NCBI RefSeq assembly: GCF_020740795.1
Contig: NC_067283.1
Span: 39,979,659-40,043,658, forward strand
Source of the DNA: Apus apus
Taxonomy: Eukaryota; Chordata; Aves; Apodiformes; Apodidae
Direction of reading: 5' to 3'
Length of the DNA stretch: 64,000 bases
Positions 11,801 to 24,000 of the stretch are shown here, one piece after another. The position numbers and the translations under genes are program-made. Position 1 is the first letter of the stretch; the number at the start of each line of letters is the position of its first letter. The notes beneath the pieces are model-generated. The model was not told where the DNA came from. It made no database searches and worked only from the letters and a program-made list of their open reading frames with translations.

Positions 11801-14800
11801 TAAATTGTGGCTCATGGGAATTGTGTTTGGTCGGAAAAAGAAAACCCTCACGTTTGTTCTGGAAAACCTCCTGTTTCCTAAATGTCTGTGGCTCATGTGG
11901 TAGTGTCTCATTTATTATAATCTCAATCTGGAATTAGTGTTTTACATCCTTAGAAGCATTAATAGAGACCAACAGAGAGGACAATGCAAGAACAGAAGTT
12001 TTTACTCTACTGAAAGAGGAACTTCGTGTTAAGTGTTAAGATATACCTTTTAAAGTTGGGGAGGGAAAGCAGTGTAAAAGTTCACTTAAACTTGGGGAGT
12101 TACCCTCCTTTTGGTCTGCATAAATGAAAGAGAACTTCTTTTCTTGAACAGTCCATTGGGGTTTTTGAATGTGGCAGAAGAAGTAAGGAATCCATTTAGT
12201 TACAAAGCAGAGTAACCTATATACTAGCACAAAATATATTCAAAGCCCCTTGAATTCTCAGCAGAGAACTGCAGGAGAGTCTCTTATAGAAGTGATTGAA
12301 AGTCACTGCACAGGAAATCAACTTCTCATCCTGTACATAAACATGAGCCAATTCTACTATATTTGGCTCTCGGGGCAGTACACACGGTAAATTGTTAACC
12401 CCATCACCCGACCTAACCATTTATCTTTACTTCTCAGTATAGTTTTGGCAACTGCTGAGTAATGAAAGAAACAAGGAATGCAGATAGCTGTAAAAAAACC
12501 CCACCACCTTCCTCCCCCACAAAAAAAAAAAAAACAACGCACCCCACACCTCAGTTACACGCAGTCCTTTGAAAAAGCAGACAACAGGAGAAAATGAGAA
12601 ATTGCCTCATGCAGTGGGAGGATCTTAAATATAGTTAGTCCAGAACAGAATTAACATCTCTGTAGAATAACAGTCATGTGAAACATAGATTTTCAATCCC
12701 TCACATGTCTTCTTTAAGCTTTATCTTAGCACAAATAAACTAATAGCTCCCCATAACCTTTGTGGAAAAAACAACTATAGCACCTTTCAGGTTTTGAGAT
12801 GTAAGCTGTGTGTATTTTTAATGTTATTTGTCCTACATGAAAGTTGGCTGAAATAGGTTATTCTGCTTCTAGAGTATTGTTCCCATATGAGGATTTGGGC
12901 TATGTACTCACAGCTGCTGCTCTCCAACATGGACTCTCAGTTCCACTAAAATCAATAGCTGGCACAGCAGGGTACTGTTGTATGGTGTGTAAATAAATGG
13001 GTGTCATTGTGTCTCACTTTCTTTTTTTTTTACCCCCTTTCAGATTTAGATTTGCTTTTTTTTCAGGCATACATCAGTGTGTATTTCCAACTAAGGCGAC
13101 ACGAAGTATAGCTACTTAGGGAAAAAGAAGCTTTTTCCCCCTTCTTTTTATACTTCCCAATAGGATTTTCAAATAAACAACTATTGCATTAATTCTATTA
13201 ATTATCTCTTAACAATCCAGTCAGGAAAAAAAAAAAAACAACCAAATAAAGCAGAAATCCATTTTGCAAGCGTCAGCTTTATGACAAAAAGGAATTCACA
13301 GTTGCCCAGTAGACAGCTCTCTTACATACCAAGATGTAGGAAAAGTGTTGTAGTAATAATGTCTTAATTCTGGTGCAACAATTTATCTTCCCTCCTCCCA
13401 TAAGTCTTGCACCTATAGTTGAAAATATATGATAGTTGTGGTTATGGGATGTAAGAGCTACAGATCTGTTTTTCAATAAACTGACTTTGAAGTTCTGTTT
13501 CATGCATTATTTTTTTTTTATTATTCATGCATCTGGTCATATAGAGTGGTTTACTTTTTTTGGCTGCAGACTTGGCAGATACAAAATGCAGATGTTGTTC
13601 TTCTGACTTAAGCTGCTATTTTAAGCTTTTTGGCCAGCGGTTGAAAATTTTAGGCTCGGTTGTTTATTTGCTTATCATCAAAGTGGTTTTTGTCATATAA
13701 TTCATATGCAAGTATTAGCTTTCTGTGTTTACTTTCTGAGTTTGAGACTAACAGTATGGTCTTTTCTCTTTTTTTTAAGCCAGCATGCTCTTTTGATTAA
13801 TAATACAGTAGAATATATTATGCTTCAGAGAGCTTTTATTTGCCAAAAAAAAAAAAAATCCAAACCAAAACAAAACCCCAACCCAATCCTCACATTGTGC
13901 TGTAGTGCTTTCCCTTTAAGAAAACCGTATCTCTCTCCAGATGCCTGCATCTCTTTGATACAGAAGGGTACACTAAGTTCTATCTATAAACAGAATCCAC
14001 TAATTAAGAGTAATTGCTTCGGAGATTGGTACAGACTATTCAGCATCAGATGCATGTTCCTCTCAGATATCCATTAGCCTCTAATAAGATAATGCAGATG
14101 TGCCAGTCTGTTTCCTGTTTCCTTCTATTGTACCTTTATTGCCGTATATGGACCAATGGGATGGGCTGAACAATAAGTGGATGTCCTTTTGCTCCCAGAG
14201 CCCTTCTCAAAGGAATGTTTGTTATTAGATTGCTTTTTCTGTTTAGTTTCACATCACTATGCTAATAAAGGAAACATAACACTCCAAAGGCTTATTTTCT
14301 TTTTTTTTTCTTTTTTTTTTTTTTTTTAATTCTGCCGTTGTAGCTAGTTTATTGTTTAATTAAATCTTGTTGGATAGCCAAGAAAACAAAAATGCAACAT
14401 CTCACAGTCAAGGAGGACTGGTGGAAAAACAGAGTACGTCCCTTTATGAAATAAAGTTTCCATGCATTTTTAGGAGTTTAAAGGCGGCTTGGTTATCATG
14501 TTACTGTATCTGACTGATTTACACTTGAGTCATGCTAAGTCTGCTGAATTATTCAGTACTACTCAATGCAACACCATCAGCTAGCATAATAGAAAGCATA
14601 TGCATAATTAGGGATTTCAATACAAACTGTACATTAAATACAGTAAGGGTTCTCAAAACTATTAGATCTTGACTTGTTTTGAAAACAGCATTAGCATATG
14701 TCTCTAAGCCACCTAATAAATAAGGACTCCATCAACTCTGTCCCTTAGGAAAAAGATGTAATACATTGTTGAAAGGTTTCACATGCAAAAATTTCTCTGG

Positions 14801-17514
14801 AATTGTTTTTGTTGCTGGGAGAGGAGCAACTTGCCTCTCCTGACTGACTGCCCAGGCTGCCCTTGCAGTCCAGAGGTTCCTGTTTTAGGAGTTATCCTAA
14901 GATTTAAGAGAGGGGGAACTTTTGCCTTTGGCAAGAAAATGGGAAATGAACTTAGAAGAGACTTCCTCTGTGACACTGGAAACTTAGGGGACAGCTACAC
15001 TGCAGACTGTCGGGCTTGGAGCAGCAAATTCCCCAGCTCTGTGCAGAGCTTGTCCTCCTGTCGATGTGCCTCTCCTGCCTGCGTGGTTTTGTCCCCCAGC
15101 TGTAAAGGAAAAGCAACAGTGGTTTGCCATGGTAGAAGGTTGCAGGGATGGTGGATTTAGCATAAAGTTTTCTGGGCAGCACAGTCATGGATATCTCAAA
15201 ATGACTGCTGAATTTCAAACATTGCTGCAGGTAGGGTAAGATCTCCCTACTGACCTTTTCAGAAGAGGGGGAAGGGAAAAAAAGGCACAAATCCAGCTTT
15301 ACTTTCAATGCTGACAACTTAATTCCCTTCTATGGACGGTGGGAGGGGAGGAAGAGGAATGTGGAGTTGGTGTGGTGTTGGCAGGAGGGAGGACAGAGCA
15401 TTACCTTTTTACTGGCACAGGACTATGCGCCAAGCCTCCTGGCTTGGCTTCTTGCCTCAGGCAGCTGTTGATGTATGTCAAAGACACCTGTAACAGTAAA
15501 GGGATTTTATGAATTAAAACTAACGCAAGTGCAAAATTCAGGATTGATTACAGTAACAATACCAAGTATTGTTACCAAATGTAACCTAAATAGTGATATA
15601 ATTAATGAGAATCAATTGATTTAATGTATTTTAGGAGAACTGACAGATGCAAAACTCTTTCCTATAGTAAAGCCTGTGCAAAATGTATGGGATCTTAAGA
15701 GGAATAAAAGAAGAAAAGTTGCATCACTGTTTATCTGGTGAAATTTAGAGCTTATATGTGAAAACTTGTGGTTTAAACTTATGCTCAGCTACACAAACAC
15801 AGAGAAGAGATGTGGATGAGACAGGTACACCTGCTGCATTAACTGCAACTGATAAATATGCTGCCTGCTCTGTGCTGGAGCTACTGTAGCCTCCTTCCCC
15901 TGTGGCCATCTGCTTTATCACTGAAGTCAAGTCAATAAAAGGCCTGTAAAAACCGAAAAGCAGGCATATGTTCTGTCGAAGAAGAGACATTGGCTGCTTT
16001 TCAATGTAGTGTAATGCACAATGTGATCACCTCTTAGTGAGCCTTCAAAGAAACTTTTCTGTATTATGTTTTTCTGTTGACTGTTCGTATTAGGGGCTTT
16101 GTACTCACCAGCAGTCACTGAGGGTGAGTCTAATTGAGGAAGATTTTTGTCCTGGAGGAGCTGCTTCTTTTCTGAATACTTGTCACTTAATTATATGGAT
16201 TTATCTGATTATGTTAATTCTGGGCATTTGTATAATTTGTGCTGAGCTCTAAATTTTTCTGGCTAATAGAAATATAATTAAAGGTACTAGATAGCTTTTT
16301 AAGTCAAATTTTGTTTCCAAAGCCCTACATGACTTAAAAATAGGCGGTCTTGCTCTGTGATTAATTCACTGCGTAGATTTTTGGGGCTGGTTTTCATCAA
16401 CATCCCTTGCTTCTTTGTTTTTTTGCAAACATTTTGCAGCATGGTGTTTTTGCCAGCTCTTGTAGAATTACATTAGAAAACATTTCGCAAGTCTTAAGAG
16501 ACAAGGAAAGCCAAGTATCGAAGGTATAGGCAAAGAACCAATGTTTTCTAATGCTTGAGCCTGGGTAAAACAGTCACCTGTGAAGGTTCTCCTTTTGTGT
16601 TGATATTGAGTCGATATATTTTGGCTGTTGAGGCTTCCTCAAAAGATCTGCCTGGTTTCAGCAAACTCCAGGCATGTGGTCCTCGAGCTTGGGGTGTCCC
16701 ACGTATGCGCAGCACCCTCTGTTACAGTCTCATCTCTGCATATGTCTCTTTCCATTAGCCTTAAAGGTATTTTGTGCATAATTTACACAATTATCAAGTA
16801 CTTACAAGCTACATTTCTGTTATCCCCAAGCAGGCAGCACTCAGCAGAAATTGCAGTCTGAAAACACGCACAGCTGGTAACCTTTGCTGGTATTCCACTC
16901 AGAGCAGAAACACTCTGCTGCTCTCTGGCAGGCAAACATACACATTTGAGGTGGTGTTTGGGTTTTTTTCATGTTTTTTCCCTTGCTCATTTGAATTCTT
17001 ACAGACAACTAGTGGGCTGTATAGCAGTAGTGACAGTAAATGTTGCATTGATACAGTTCCTGTCCTGTGGCATCAGTTTTGTCTTGTAACCTTGAGAAGT
17101 CATTTCACCACTGCTTTTATTTTCCCACCCAAAAATCTTCTTGCCTTTGGTTTCAGGCTATAATTTCAAAGACTTACAAATAAAAATACTATATCATCTT
17201 GGGAAACAAAGCCTTTAGACAGCCCTGGACTGCCTTGCTTTTGGATGGTCGAGTTTGTTCTGTGGCTCCTACTGTCTTCCCCCAACAGCCTGTGTTGGAG
17301 AAGACAGGTAACTTGTGAAGGTTAGTGCATCACCAAGTAACTCTTTGAAATTATAGCATGGAACTTATCCCAAGTAACCATCAAGCTGATTTTTAGGACA
17401 CTGATAAATAAGTAATCACTTTACAAAAGTAGCAAAGGGGTAAAAGACTATTTTATGCTTGTGATTTCAAAATACTAATATAATAATCCATATATAATTT
17501 TCTCTTTTTCACAG
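8881..17514. other. Non-coding stretch leading to the RARB acceptor
   Basis: Mostly AT-rich single-copy-looking sequence. 9780-10700 is less AT-rich and has overlapping short frames on both strands (up to 105 codons) that I cannot assign. 14510-14720 is motif-rich (TAATTA, ATGCATAATTAG) and could be regulatory. 14783-15317 has frames of 125 and 121 codons on opposite strands with no recognisable motif. The non-coding first exon of this transcript may lie here or further upstream; I could not find it. Confidence 0.5.
14295..14328. repeat. T-rich tract
   Basis: A 34-base T tract interrupted by single C residues. Confidence 0.9.
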
Positions 17515-17525
17515 ACTGTGTGAGC

Positions 17526-17537
17526 ATGCATCTGTAG
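17526..17537 (+). promoter_or_regulatory. Upstream ORF 1 in RARB leader (3 codons)
   Basis: ATG CAT CTG TAG lies 11 bases into the predicted leader exon. It is out of frame with the RARB start. Minimal uORFs of this kind can reduce downstream initiation; whether this one is used is unknown. Confidence 0.5.
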
Positions 17538-17611
17538 AGAGCAACTGTCCTCCCAGAAGGAAAATCTGTCAGCAGCTGAACTGCATCCAAATATCCGTAG
17601 TAGAAGACTTT

Positions 17612-17659
17612 ATGTCCATGGTCTGCAGAGCAAGAATGTCCTGGAAAAGAGAACAGTAG
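17612..17659 (+). promoter_or_regulatory. Upstream ORF 2 in RARB leader (15 codons)
   Basis: Reads MSMVCRARMSWKREQ then TAG, with three internal Met codons. It is the longest of the four leader uORFs and is out of frame with RARB. It ends 176 bases before the RARB start, leaving room for re-initiation. Confidence 0.5.
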
Positions 17660-17668
17660 GAAGCAGCG

Positions 17669-17695
17669 ATGAAATCTAGGATGGACTTGATCTAG
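17669..17695 (+). promoter_or_regulatory. Upstream ORF 3 in RARB leader (8 codons)
   Basis: Reads MKSRMDLI then TAG, ten bases after uORF 2 ends. It is out of frame with the RARB start. Evidence is sequence only. Confidence 0.5.
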
Positions 17696-17799
17696 TGAAT
17701 TACCTTTTCATCATCACACAATCCAGCTCAAGCCATACCTGCAGGTTTGAGAGCCCTCTTCATTCACAAGTACAGGTATCTGTTTGCTGGCCTGGAGTG

Positions 17800-17826
17800 A
17801 TGCAACATAGTATTTATACACTGTGA
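17800..17826 (+). promoter_or_regulatory. Upstream ORF 4 in RARB leader (8 codons)
   Basis: Reads MQHSIYTL then TGA. It is in the same frame as RARB but terminates nine bases before the RARB ATG. A ribosome completing it would have little distance to re-acquire initiation factors, so this uORF is the best candidate in the leader for an inhibitory role. Confidence 0.5.
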
Positions 17827-17835
17827 AGTGTTAAC

Positions 17836-18013
17836 ATGACAACCAGCAGCCGCACATGTCCCGTACCAGCTGTGAATGGACATATGACTCACTATCCAAC
17901 AGCACCATATCCATTGCTTTTTCCACCAGTTATTGGTGGGCTGTCTCTACCTTCCCTCCATGGACTCCAGACTCACCCACCAACTAGTGGATGCAGCACC
18001 CCATCACCTGCAA
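17836..18013 (+). CDS. RARB: Retinoic acid receptor beta, N-terminal A region (partial, first coding exon)
   Basis: The reading frame gives 59 complete residues starting MTTSSRTCPVPAVNGHMTHY and ending SGCSTPSPA, then the first base of a split codon (A, phase 1). This is the recognisable A region of RAR beta1-type isoforms. It shares the Pro/Tyr-rich YPLLFPPVIGGLSLPSLHGL core with vertebrate RARB and, more distantly, with RAR alpha1. The next exon should complete a Thr codon and begin the B region and zinc-finger DNA-binding domain, which is outside this window. RARB is a nuclear, ligand-dependent transcription factor that works as a heterodimer with RXR on retinoic acid response elements. 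The A region carries part of the AF-1 activation function and defines the isoform. The start is supported by an in-frame stop just upstream (17824-17826) and A at -3. Reading past 18013 gives unrelated residues and then a stop, as expected for intron. Confidence 0.93.
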
Positions 18014-18019
18014 GTAAGT
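18014..18019 (+). other. RARB: 5' splice donor of RARB A-region exon
   Basis: GTAAGT directly follows the phase-1 base of the coding sequence and matches the consensus donor. The phase agrees with the A/B-region junction of RAR genes, where SPA is followed by a Thr codon split across the junction. Confidence 0.85.
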
Positions 18020-21000
18020 GCTTGGTATTAATAGCTTTTATTGACCAATTCTCCTCTTAACAAAGACTGATCACGTTTGTTCTGAAATTATTTTAAGAGT
18101 AATTGCAGTCATGCATCCGTGACGTATTTTCCTTGGGCAAAGAGCATGCATTTGTTTTCAAATATCATTTTCACTTAATCTTGTTTTTATAAAAATAAAC
18201 AGACAGCTAGATGACATACCAAAGCTGTGGAAACCAGGTGTGATAAAACCTGCAATGGATTTTGGCATATCCTGCATTACCATGTTAGCTTCAGAATCCG
18301 ATGTAGTGTTGAAGAAACTTCACTAAATCAGTATATCTGTGACCAGCGATGATTCCTCAGTACAGAATTCTCTTTAAGTTGTGCTGTATTAGTACTGCTT
18401 TTGTCTTCTTTACTTGTTAACTGCTTTCTTCCAGGGCAGCTTGTGGAGAGCAGCCCAATATACAGCTAGTAGCTGTGAGTTGCCTGTGACTGCAGAATTA
18501 GCCCTTGAGTCTATGGTTGGGTCCCACATGCAGCACGCTTGTATTTTCAGCTCTGCTAAGTATATTAGCTGGGCAAGTTTGTTTTCATCACTTTATGACA
18601 AACATGCGTTTTCTGCTTGGTCTTAGTTTTACGTATGTTTAAGAGGCTCCAACAAAGCTGTCCCAGGTTTAAACTCTTTAAGTAGCATCACACAGAGAAG
18701 ATACATCTCTGGAGGCCTCTGCAGTGAGTGACTGATGTATTTGTCACCCATGTGAGGGAAAACAATACATACAGCTTTGTGGGTGAGTTTGTTGTGAAGG
18801 GGCTTGTATCAATACATTTCTGTGATTGTTCAGTATGAAGAGGTCTTGATTGAACAGCACATTTGCAAAACAACTCCACTTTCTACTAAAGGCAAAGGAA
18901 GCTTATTGCAGCAGTGCCCCTCATACCTCTTTGAAAAGAAACATGCGAAGTTAAGAGCTCCAAACATGAACAGCAAAACACTGTGAAGACAAAACTTCAC
19001 AACAGTAAAGTTGTGGGGTTTCTGCTACCTAATACTAGTTCTTGCTTAATGTCTCATATATGCAGATTTGAAGACTGAGCAGTCTTGAAGTAAAGCAGTG
19101 TTTTGTTTTTTTCCCAGTTGTGTGGACAGTTTTCGTCCAGTCACACATGGAAAGAGGTATAATCAGGTCAGGCTCTTATTCGCCCTGTTTTATTGCAGGG
19201 TATTTATCATTATTGGAGGTGAAAACCAGAATGCTTTCAGTCAGAAGGTCTAAAAGTAACTGCTTGACTTTCCCATATTGTCAGAAATTATCCTGGTTAA
19301 TTACTGTGCTGAATTTATTGCCCAGTATTGCAAGAATACTGAACTGTTGAAGGTACAGAGTGTTATTAGTACTTTACTAGGAACTTTTTCCAAGGCATAC
19401 CTTTGTAAATACCAAATGCATTTGATCAGATATGCAGTTTTTCTTTTCCATGAATTGTTCCTGTGGAATTAAGACTGTATTGCATGTGCATTATTAATTA
19501 TTAAGAAACGGGTCAGTGTTCAGCCTTTGAAAAAAGTAGTACTAAGCATGACTTTCTGTGGATATGCAAATAAGTGGTGAATACTGAATAATTTGGTTTC
19601 TGTCTTTATGCTCTGGTCCAAGCATTTTCAGGGCAGTATTTCTGTCGATGTGCTTTGCAGCATTGGCTTGCCTTGACTGACCGTGAAAACCTGCAGCTGT
19701 TGTGCACAGCTCAAGGCAATAGTGCTTGAAAATATCAGCTAAACTTGCCAAGATAGGGAGGAGGGTGACTTGAATGAGAATTTATTTTCAGTCTCCTGCA
19801 GGATGACTCTTCAGGTTTGTACTACTCTGTTTTCTTACCTTTGGTGGTGGCAATCTGTCCCGTTTCAAAACCTGGAGACTTCTGATTCTGGAGCCTGAGG
19901 TTAATATTGCTGGAGTTATGGAGACATGCTCTTGGAAGCAAGCGAGTTGAGCTTTAGGTCATATTTCAGGTTTTTGTTTTTCATTGTGGGTTTTTTTGTA
20001 ATTTTTCATTTTATTTTTTACAATGAAGCCACCCATGGGCTGAGGTCAGTATGGTTGATGGCCTCTATTATAATTAGAACTTGTACTAGGTGATAGAAGG
20101 ATATTGATCTCTTTTCCATAGACCTGAAGAAATAAAAGCTGGGCCAAACCACTGCTCTCTATATGCCTGAAGCTATTGTACTATTTATCTTCCAGGTTCT
20201 TTCTATTCATGTAAAATCCAACAGAAATTATTTTACATAGCAGGAATGCTATAAAGGTATCTTTACTGTTTTTAAAACAATGCAGTTCAACAGCTTTTGT
20301 TCAAAGTTACAGTAATTTAAGCTTTCATATTACTGTCCGGTTTAATTTTGTTTTGTCATGGTTTTAGACTTTCCCTGATGGCAGATGACCTTGTATCAAG
20401 TGGTATTAGGTTCTCTTAATCTGCCATTGGGGTAGGTATCTCCAGCCCTGTTAAACAGACAACAGTATTTCAGACATACTAATTTTGTGAGCTCAAGGGA
20501 CTTATAGTAAGAGTGCAGGATGGAGTGATTTAGTTTCATTGATGTTAATGGTGTTGCCTCCATGACCTGTGACTTGGCTTCTGTTTTTATATGGAGATAC
20601 ACAGTGCAAAATACTTAATAATTAGAGAGCTGGTCACAATGATAAAGAGGTCAGAAGATGAAAAAATACCACTTTTATGCATACATGAGCTGTGCATTAG
20701 TACTGAATGAGACCACGTTCAAGAAGGTCGTTACTTTTGTAAGTCAGATTGACTTACCTACCACTGTATTACTCCATACAGCACAGAGCAGATGTCTTTG
20801 CTCCTGGGATCAGATGGTGTGCAGGCTTCCCCAGTTGCATTAATAAGAAGGAATTGCTTCTATATTTAGAAGAAAAAATTAGCTAAGATCATTTCAGATT
20901 CCTGCTTAGCTCATTTAGATGTGGCCAAACTGGAGGCATTCCTGGGCTTTTTGGGTCGTGTTCCAGCCTGTCCCAGGCCAATGGGGTTCAGCTCTCTGCT

Positions 21001-24000
21001 GGACTAGGATCAGCTGTGAGAAATGGACACTTGACGAAAGTCCTGCAGAGCCTGACATGGTTGTGAATCATAAAATGTTAGTGAAATATTTGAGGGAGGA
21101 ATAAATACATATGGGCAAATATTGTTGCATGACACCTTCTTAAAATAAAAGAATCTTAGATTGAGGTGAGTAGCGGTCATGCAGGCACACACAGGCAGTT
21201 CTGGTATCTGGGTGGCATTGCTTTGTATTAGTCCTGGAAGAAGGGGCCCATCTTGTTATGAGACCTAACACTGGTTAATGCTGTTGCCAGAGATCCATAA
21301 GGCAACTGTCACAATGTGAGGATACCAGCTCAAGGAGAGTTTACCTTCTTTATAAAGCATCTGTTGTAGATTTAACTGCAACTTACAATTTCTAGAAAAA
21401 GATAAATTATAAAAACTAGTTTAAAAAAAATCGCAACAAACCAAAAAAACAAATTACAAAAAAACCCTAACCAAGTGAAGCACCACTTGAAATTTGAAAA
21501 GAAGGTATGCTAAAGCCACACAATCATTGTAATATATCCACTGAATTGAAGACTGATGGGAAAAGTATTGTCTTTATGTTAGGGCTGATGGAACCACAAG
21601 TGATGTTGTAGTTTCACAAGCAAATCTGAGCCCAGGGAAGGTGAAGCCCATTGGTAGAGCATCTTTGTAAGACTGGTTTCTCTAATGTTACTTCATCAAA
21701 ATAAGTTTTGCAGAATGAGTTTAACATGGGTGAAGTCCAATACATAACAAAGACAGTTGTGGAGACTGTGGCAAGGAGAGGAAAAAACTGAATCTGAGCT
21801 AATGCTGTGATCAGAGTAATCCATGAGTATATCCTGGAGTAAAATAGGGTCTAGATTGTAGTCACTGTGGGAGCCACTAAATAATAAAACACTTTGGTTG
21901 GCAATTTTACCTTTTCTGCATGGGTTGAGCACCCTGCTTCGGGCATCCTGCTTGAATGGGGTGGTGCATGTAGCCCATGGCGTTTGATGGGAGCAATCCC
22001 ATATTCTACATCTAGGCCCACGCCATATGTTGGTCCTTAGGCTGCTAACATGAGCCCCTGGATCCTCAGTATTCTGCCTTTATTTGTTGCAAAGTTGAAG
22101 AAGTAGGAGTAGCTTGGTTAAGGGGGCAGGGGAGAGCAGTGATCCTGATAAAAGAATGTCCTGGAGTTTATATAAGTTTAGTAAGATTGCTGCATCCAGA
22201 TAGTTTTTGAAAAATAATAATAATAAAAAAATCTCAATGTGTTATTTAGAGGCCTGTTTGATTTCGGGGAGAAAAATCTGTACTAAGGTCATTTTTCAGC
22301 CAAGGTTTTCCATACTTTTCTGTCTGGGGAGTTTAAAAAGTGCATTGCAAAGGGTAAAGGACCTTACAGTCTGTTTTATGTAAATGTTTTAGGTATGAGT
22401 AAATGTATGGAAAATAAGATCAAGTGAGGAACTGGAAGAGGTCGACCAGGAACAAACTAAGACTTCTGGATAGTGCTAGACAAATACTAATTATATTTAG
22501 TTGTCAGCATTATTGTATCTTGGGCTTTTCAGACATCCTCAGGCCAGGCAGATTGTTGTTTTAAGTGTTGTTTTTTGGTGGAATTGTTTTTTCTTCCATT
22601 ACTGCTGGTTATTTACTGCTTTAACTCTAAGATTGCTTGCCTTTTTTTTTTTTTTTTCCCTGGGAAATGGATTTTCCACTGGTATCATTAAAAAGAGTAC
22701 AGTCAAATGCAGTGTTACTGGTGTAGCAGTAACAGTGTTGTGTTTTTTTTTTTTTTTTGCCAGCCCCACCCATTGCAGGAATTCATTTACTTTTCCAGTT
22801 CTGTTGTTAATCATTATATTGACACAGAAAGTCCTCCCAAAAGCACTCTTTGGCAGATTACATTAAATATGAATAGCAGATATTCATTACGATGTGTTGC
22901 CCCCAAGAGAACTGTAAACTATCTGCACTACTCATGAACAGGCAAATACACTAATTCTTCAGCTATTCAAATTATTTTCAAATAGTTTAGTGTCTCTCTA
23001 ATAAAAACAAGAATGTCTCTGTTTCCTTTAATTACTTAGAAGGTCAAGGACTCCCACATCTCACTTCACAAAATGGGGAATATTTCTGTTGGAGGTTGGA
23101 GTATGGTTAATACCTGATGAATTTTCTTCCCTCAGCATATTTACTGAGGCAAGTGCTGTCTGTAATGGACTGAAAAAAAAACCCCTCAGCACTCTTTGGC
23201 ACTCTGGAATTTTCTACAATAATATTATAGTAGTTGTATTGAATTAGGAAAAAATATATGAAGCAGCCTTTCTTGATTCTGTTGTTGAGATTTTTCATGC
23301 TTTCTAATTTTATTGTGGCTGTCTTCCTTTTTTTTCCTGTTGTGTCTCTGTAGGAAGCCTTGCTACGTAGTCATTTACATGTATCTGCAATTTACAGATG
23401 ACTTTTAAGACTTCTGTACCTATTCAGTGCATGTGTTGCACATCTTTATTGAAAAGACAGAACATGTGTTTGCATTCAGAAAGAGGAGGATGAACAGAAT
23501 ATGAATATCCAGTTTCTTAGCTGCAGCCAGTGTTGCCTTATGCTGGCAGGTCTGAGGAGCTATGTCAGGATGATACCCTGCAGATACCGTTCATGACCCT
23601 GGAAACCACCGTTTGTTTCCAGCTCTCCCGTTTGTTTATGTTGTGGGTTTTTTCCTGGTTGGGTTTTTTGTGCAGCCTGAAAGCATCGATGGTTCGATTA
23701 ATAAAACTGACTTACATTGTAACTTTCCAATTCTAGATAATCTGAAACTATCAAAAATTTAAACTTTCTCCAGCTGTATTAGCGCTTCTTTACCATTCCC
23801 GCCACTCTCTGAGACAGCGGCAAGCACCTCTCAACTCAGCGCAGCCAGTGGCTCTTGCCACAGCTCTGCCCTGCCCAGGTGAATCCTCAGCACCCTGCAG
23901 GTGCACTCCGCTTCAGATTTCAGCGGGCACGGTGCTCATCTGCAAGAAATCCATTCTGGGTGTGTATAGACAGGAATTTGCTTCCTGGGAGGAAGCTGAA

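Larger units (their letters stand above)
17515..18013 (+). other. RARB: RARB exon: leader plus A-region coding start (beta1/beta3-type)
   Basis: Exon boundaries are read from the sequence. A pyrimidine-rich tract ends in TTTTTCACAG at 17514, so the exon starts at 17515. The downstream boundary is A at 18013 followed by GTAAGTG. The first 321 bases are leader and the last 178 are coding. Because the exon begins at a splice acceptor, at least one non-coding exon and the P1-type promoter must lie further upstream; neither could be located. This matches the known design of vertebrate RARB, where the beta1/beta3 isoforms start from an upstream promoter with a spliced leader and beta2 starts from a separate downstream promoter. 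The exact acceptor is a prediction; the donor is firmer because coding phase supports it. Confidence 0.85.

Noticed and set aside
14783..15160. 125-codon Cys-rich frame
   Set aside because: A 121-codon frame occupies the opposite strand, the Cys pattern fits no finger or secreted family I know, and no splice sites bracket it cleanly.
22501..22866. 121-codon Phe/Leu-rich frame resembling a membrane protein
   Set aside because: The hydrophobic stretches are encoded by poly(T) runs.
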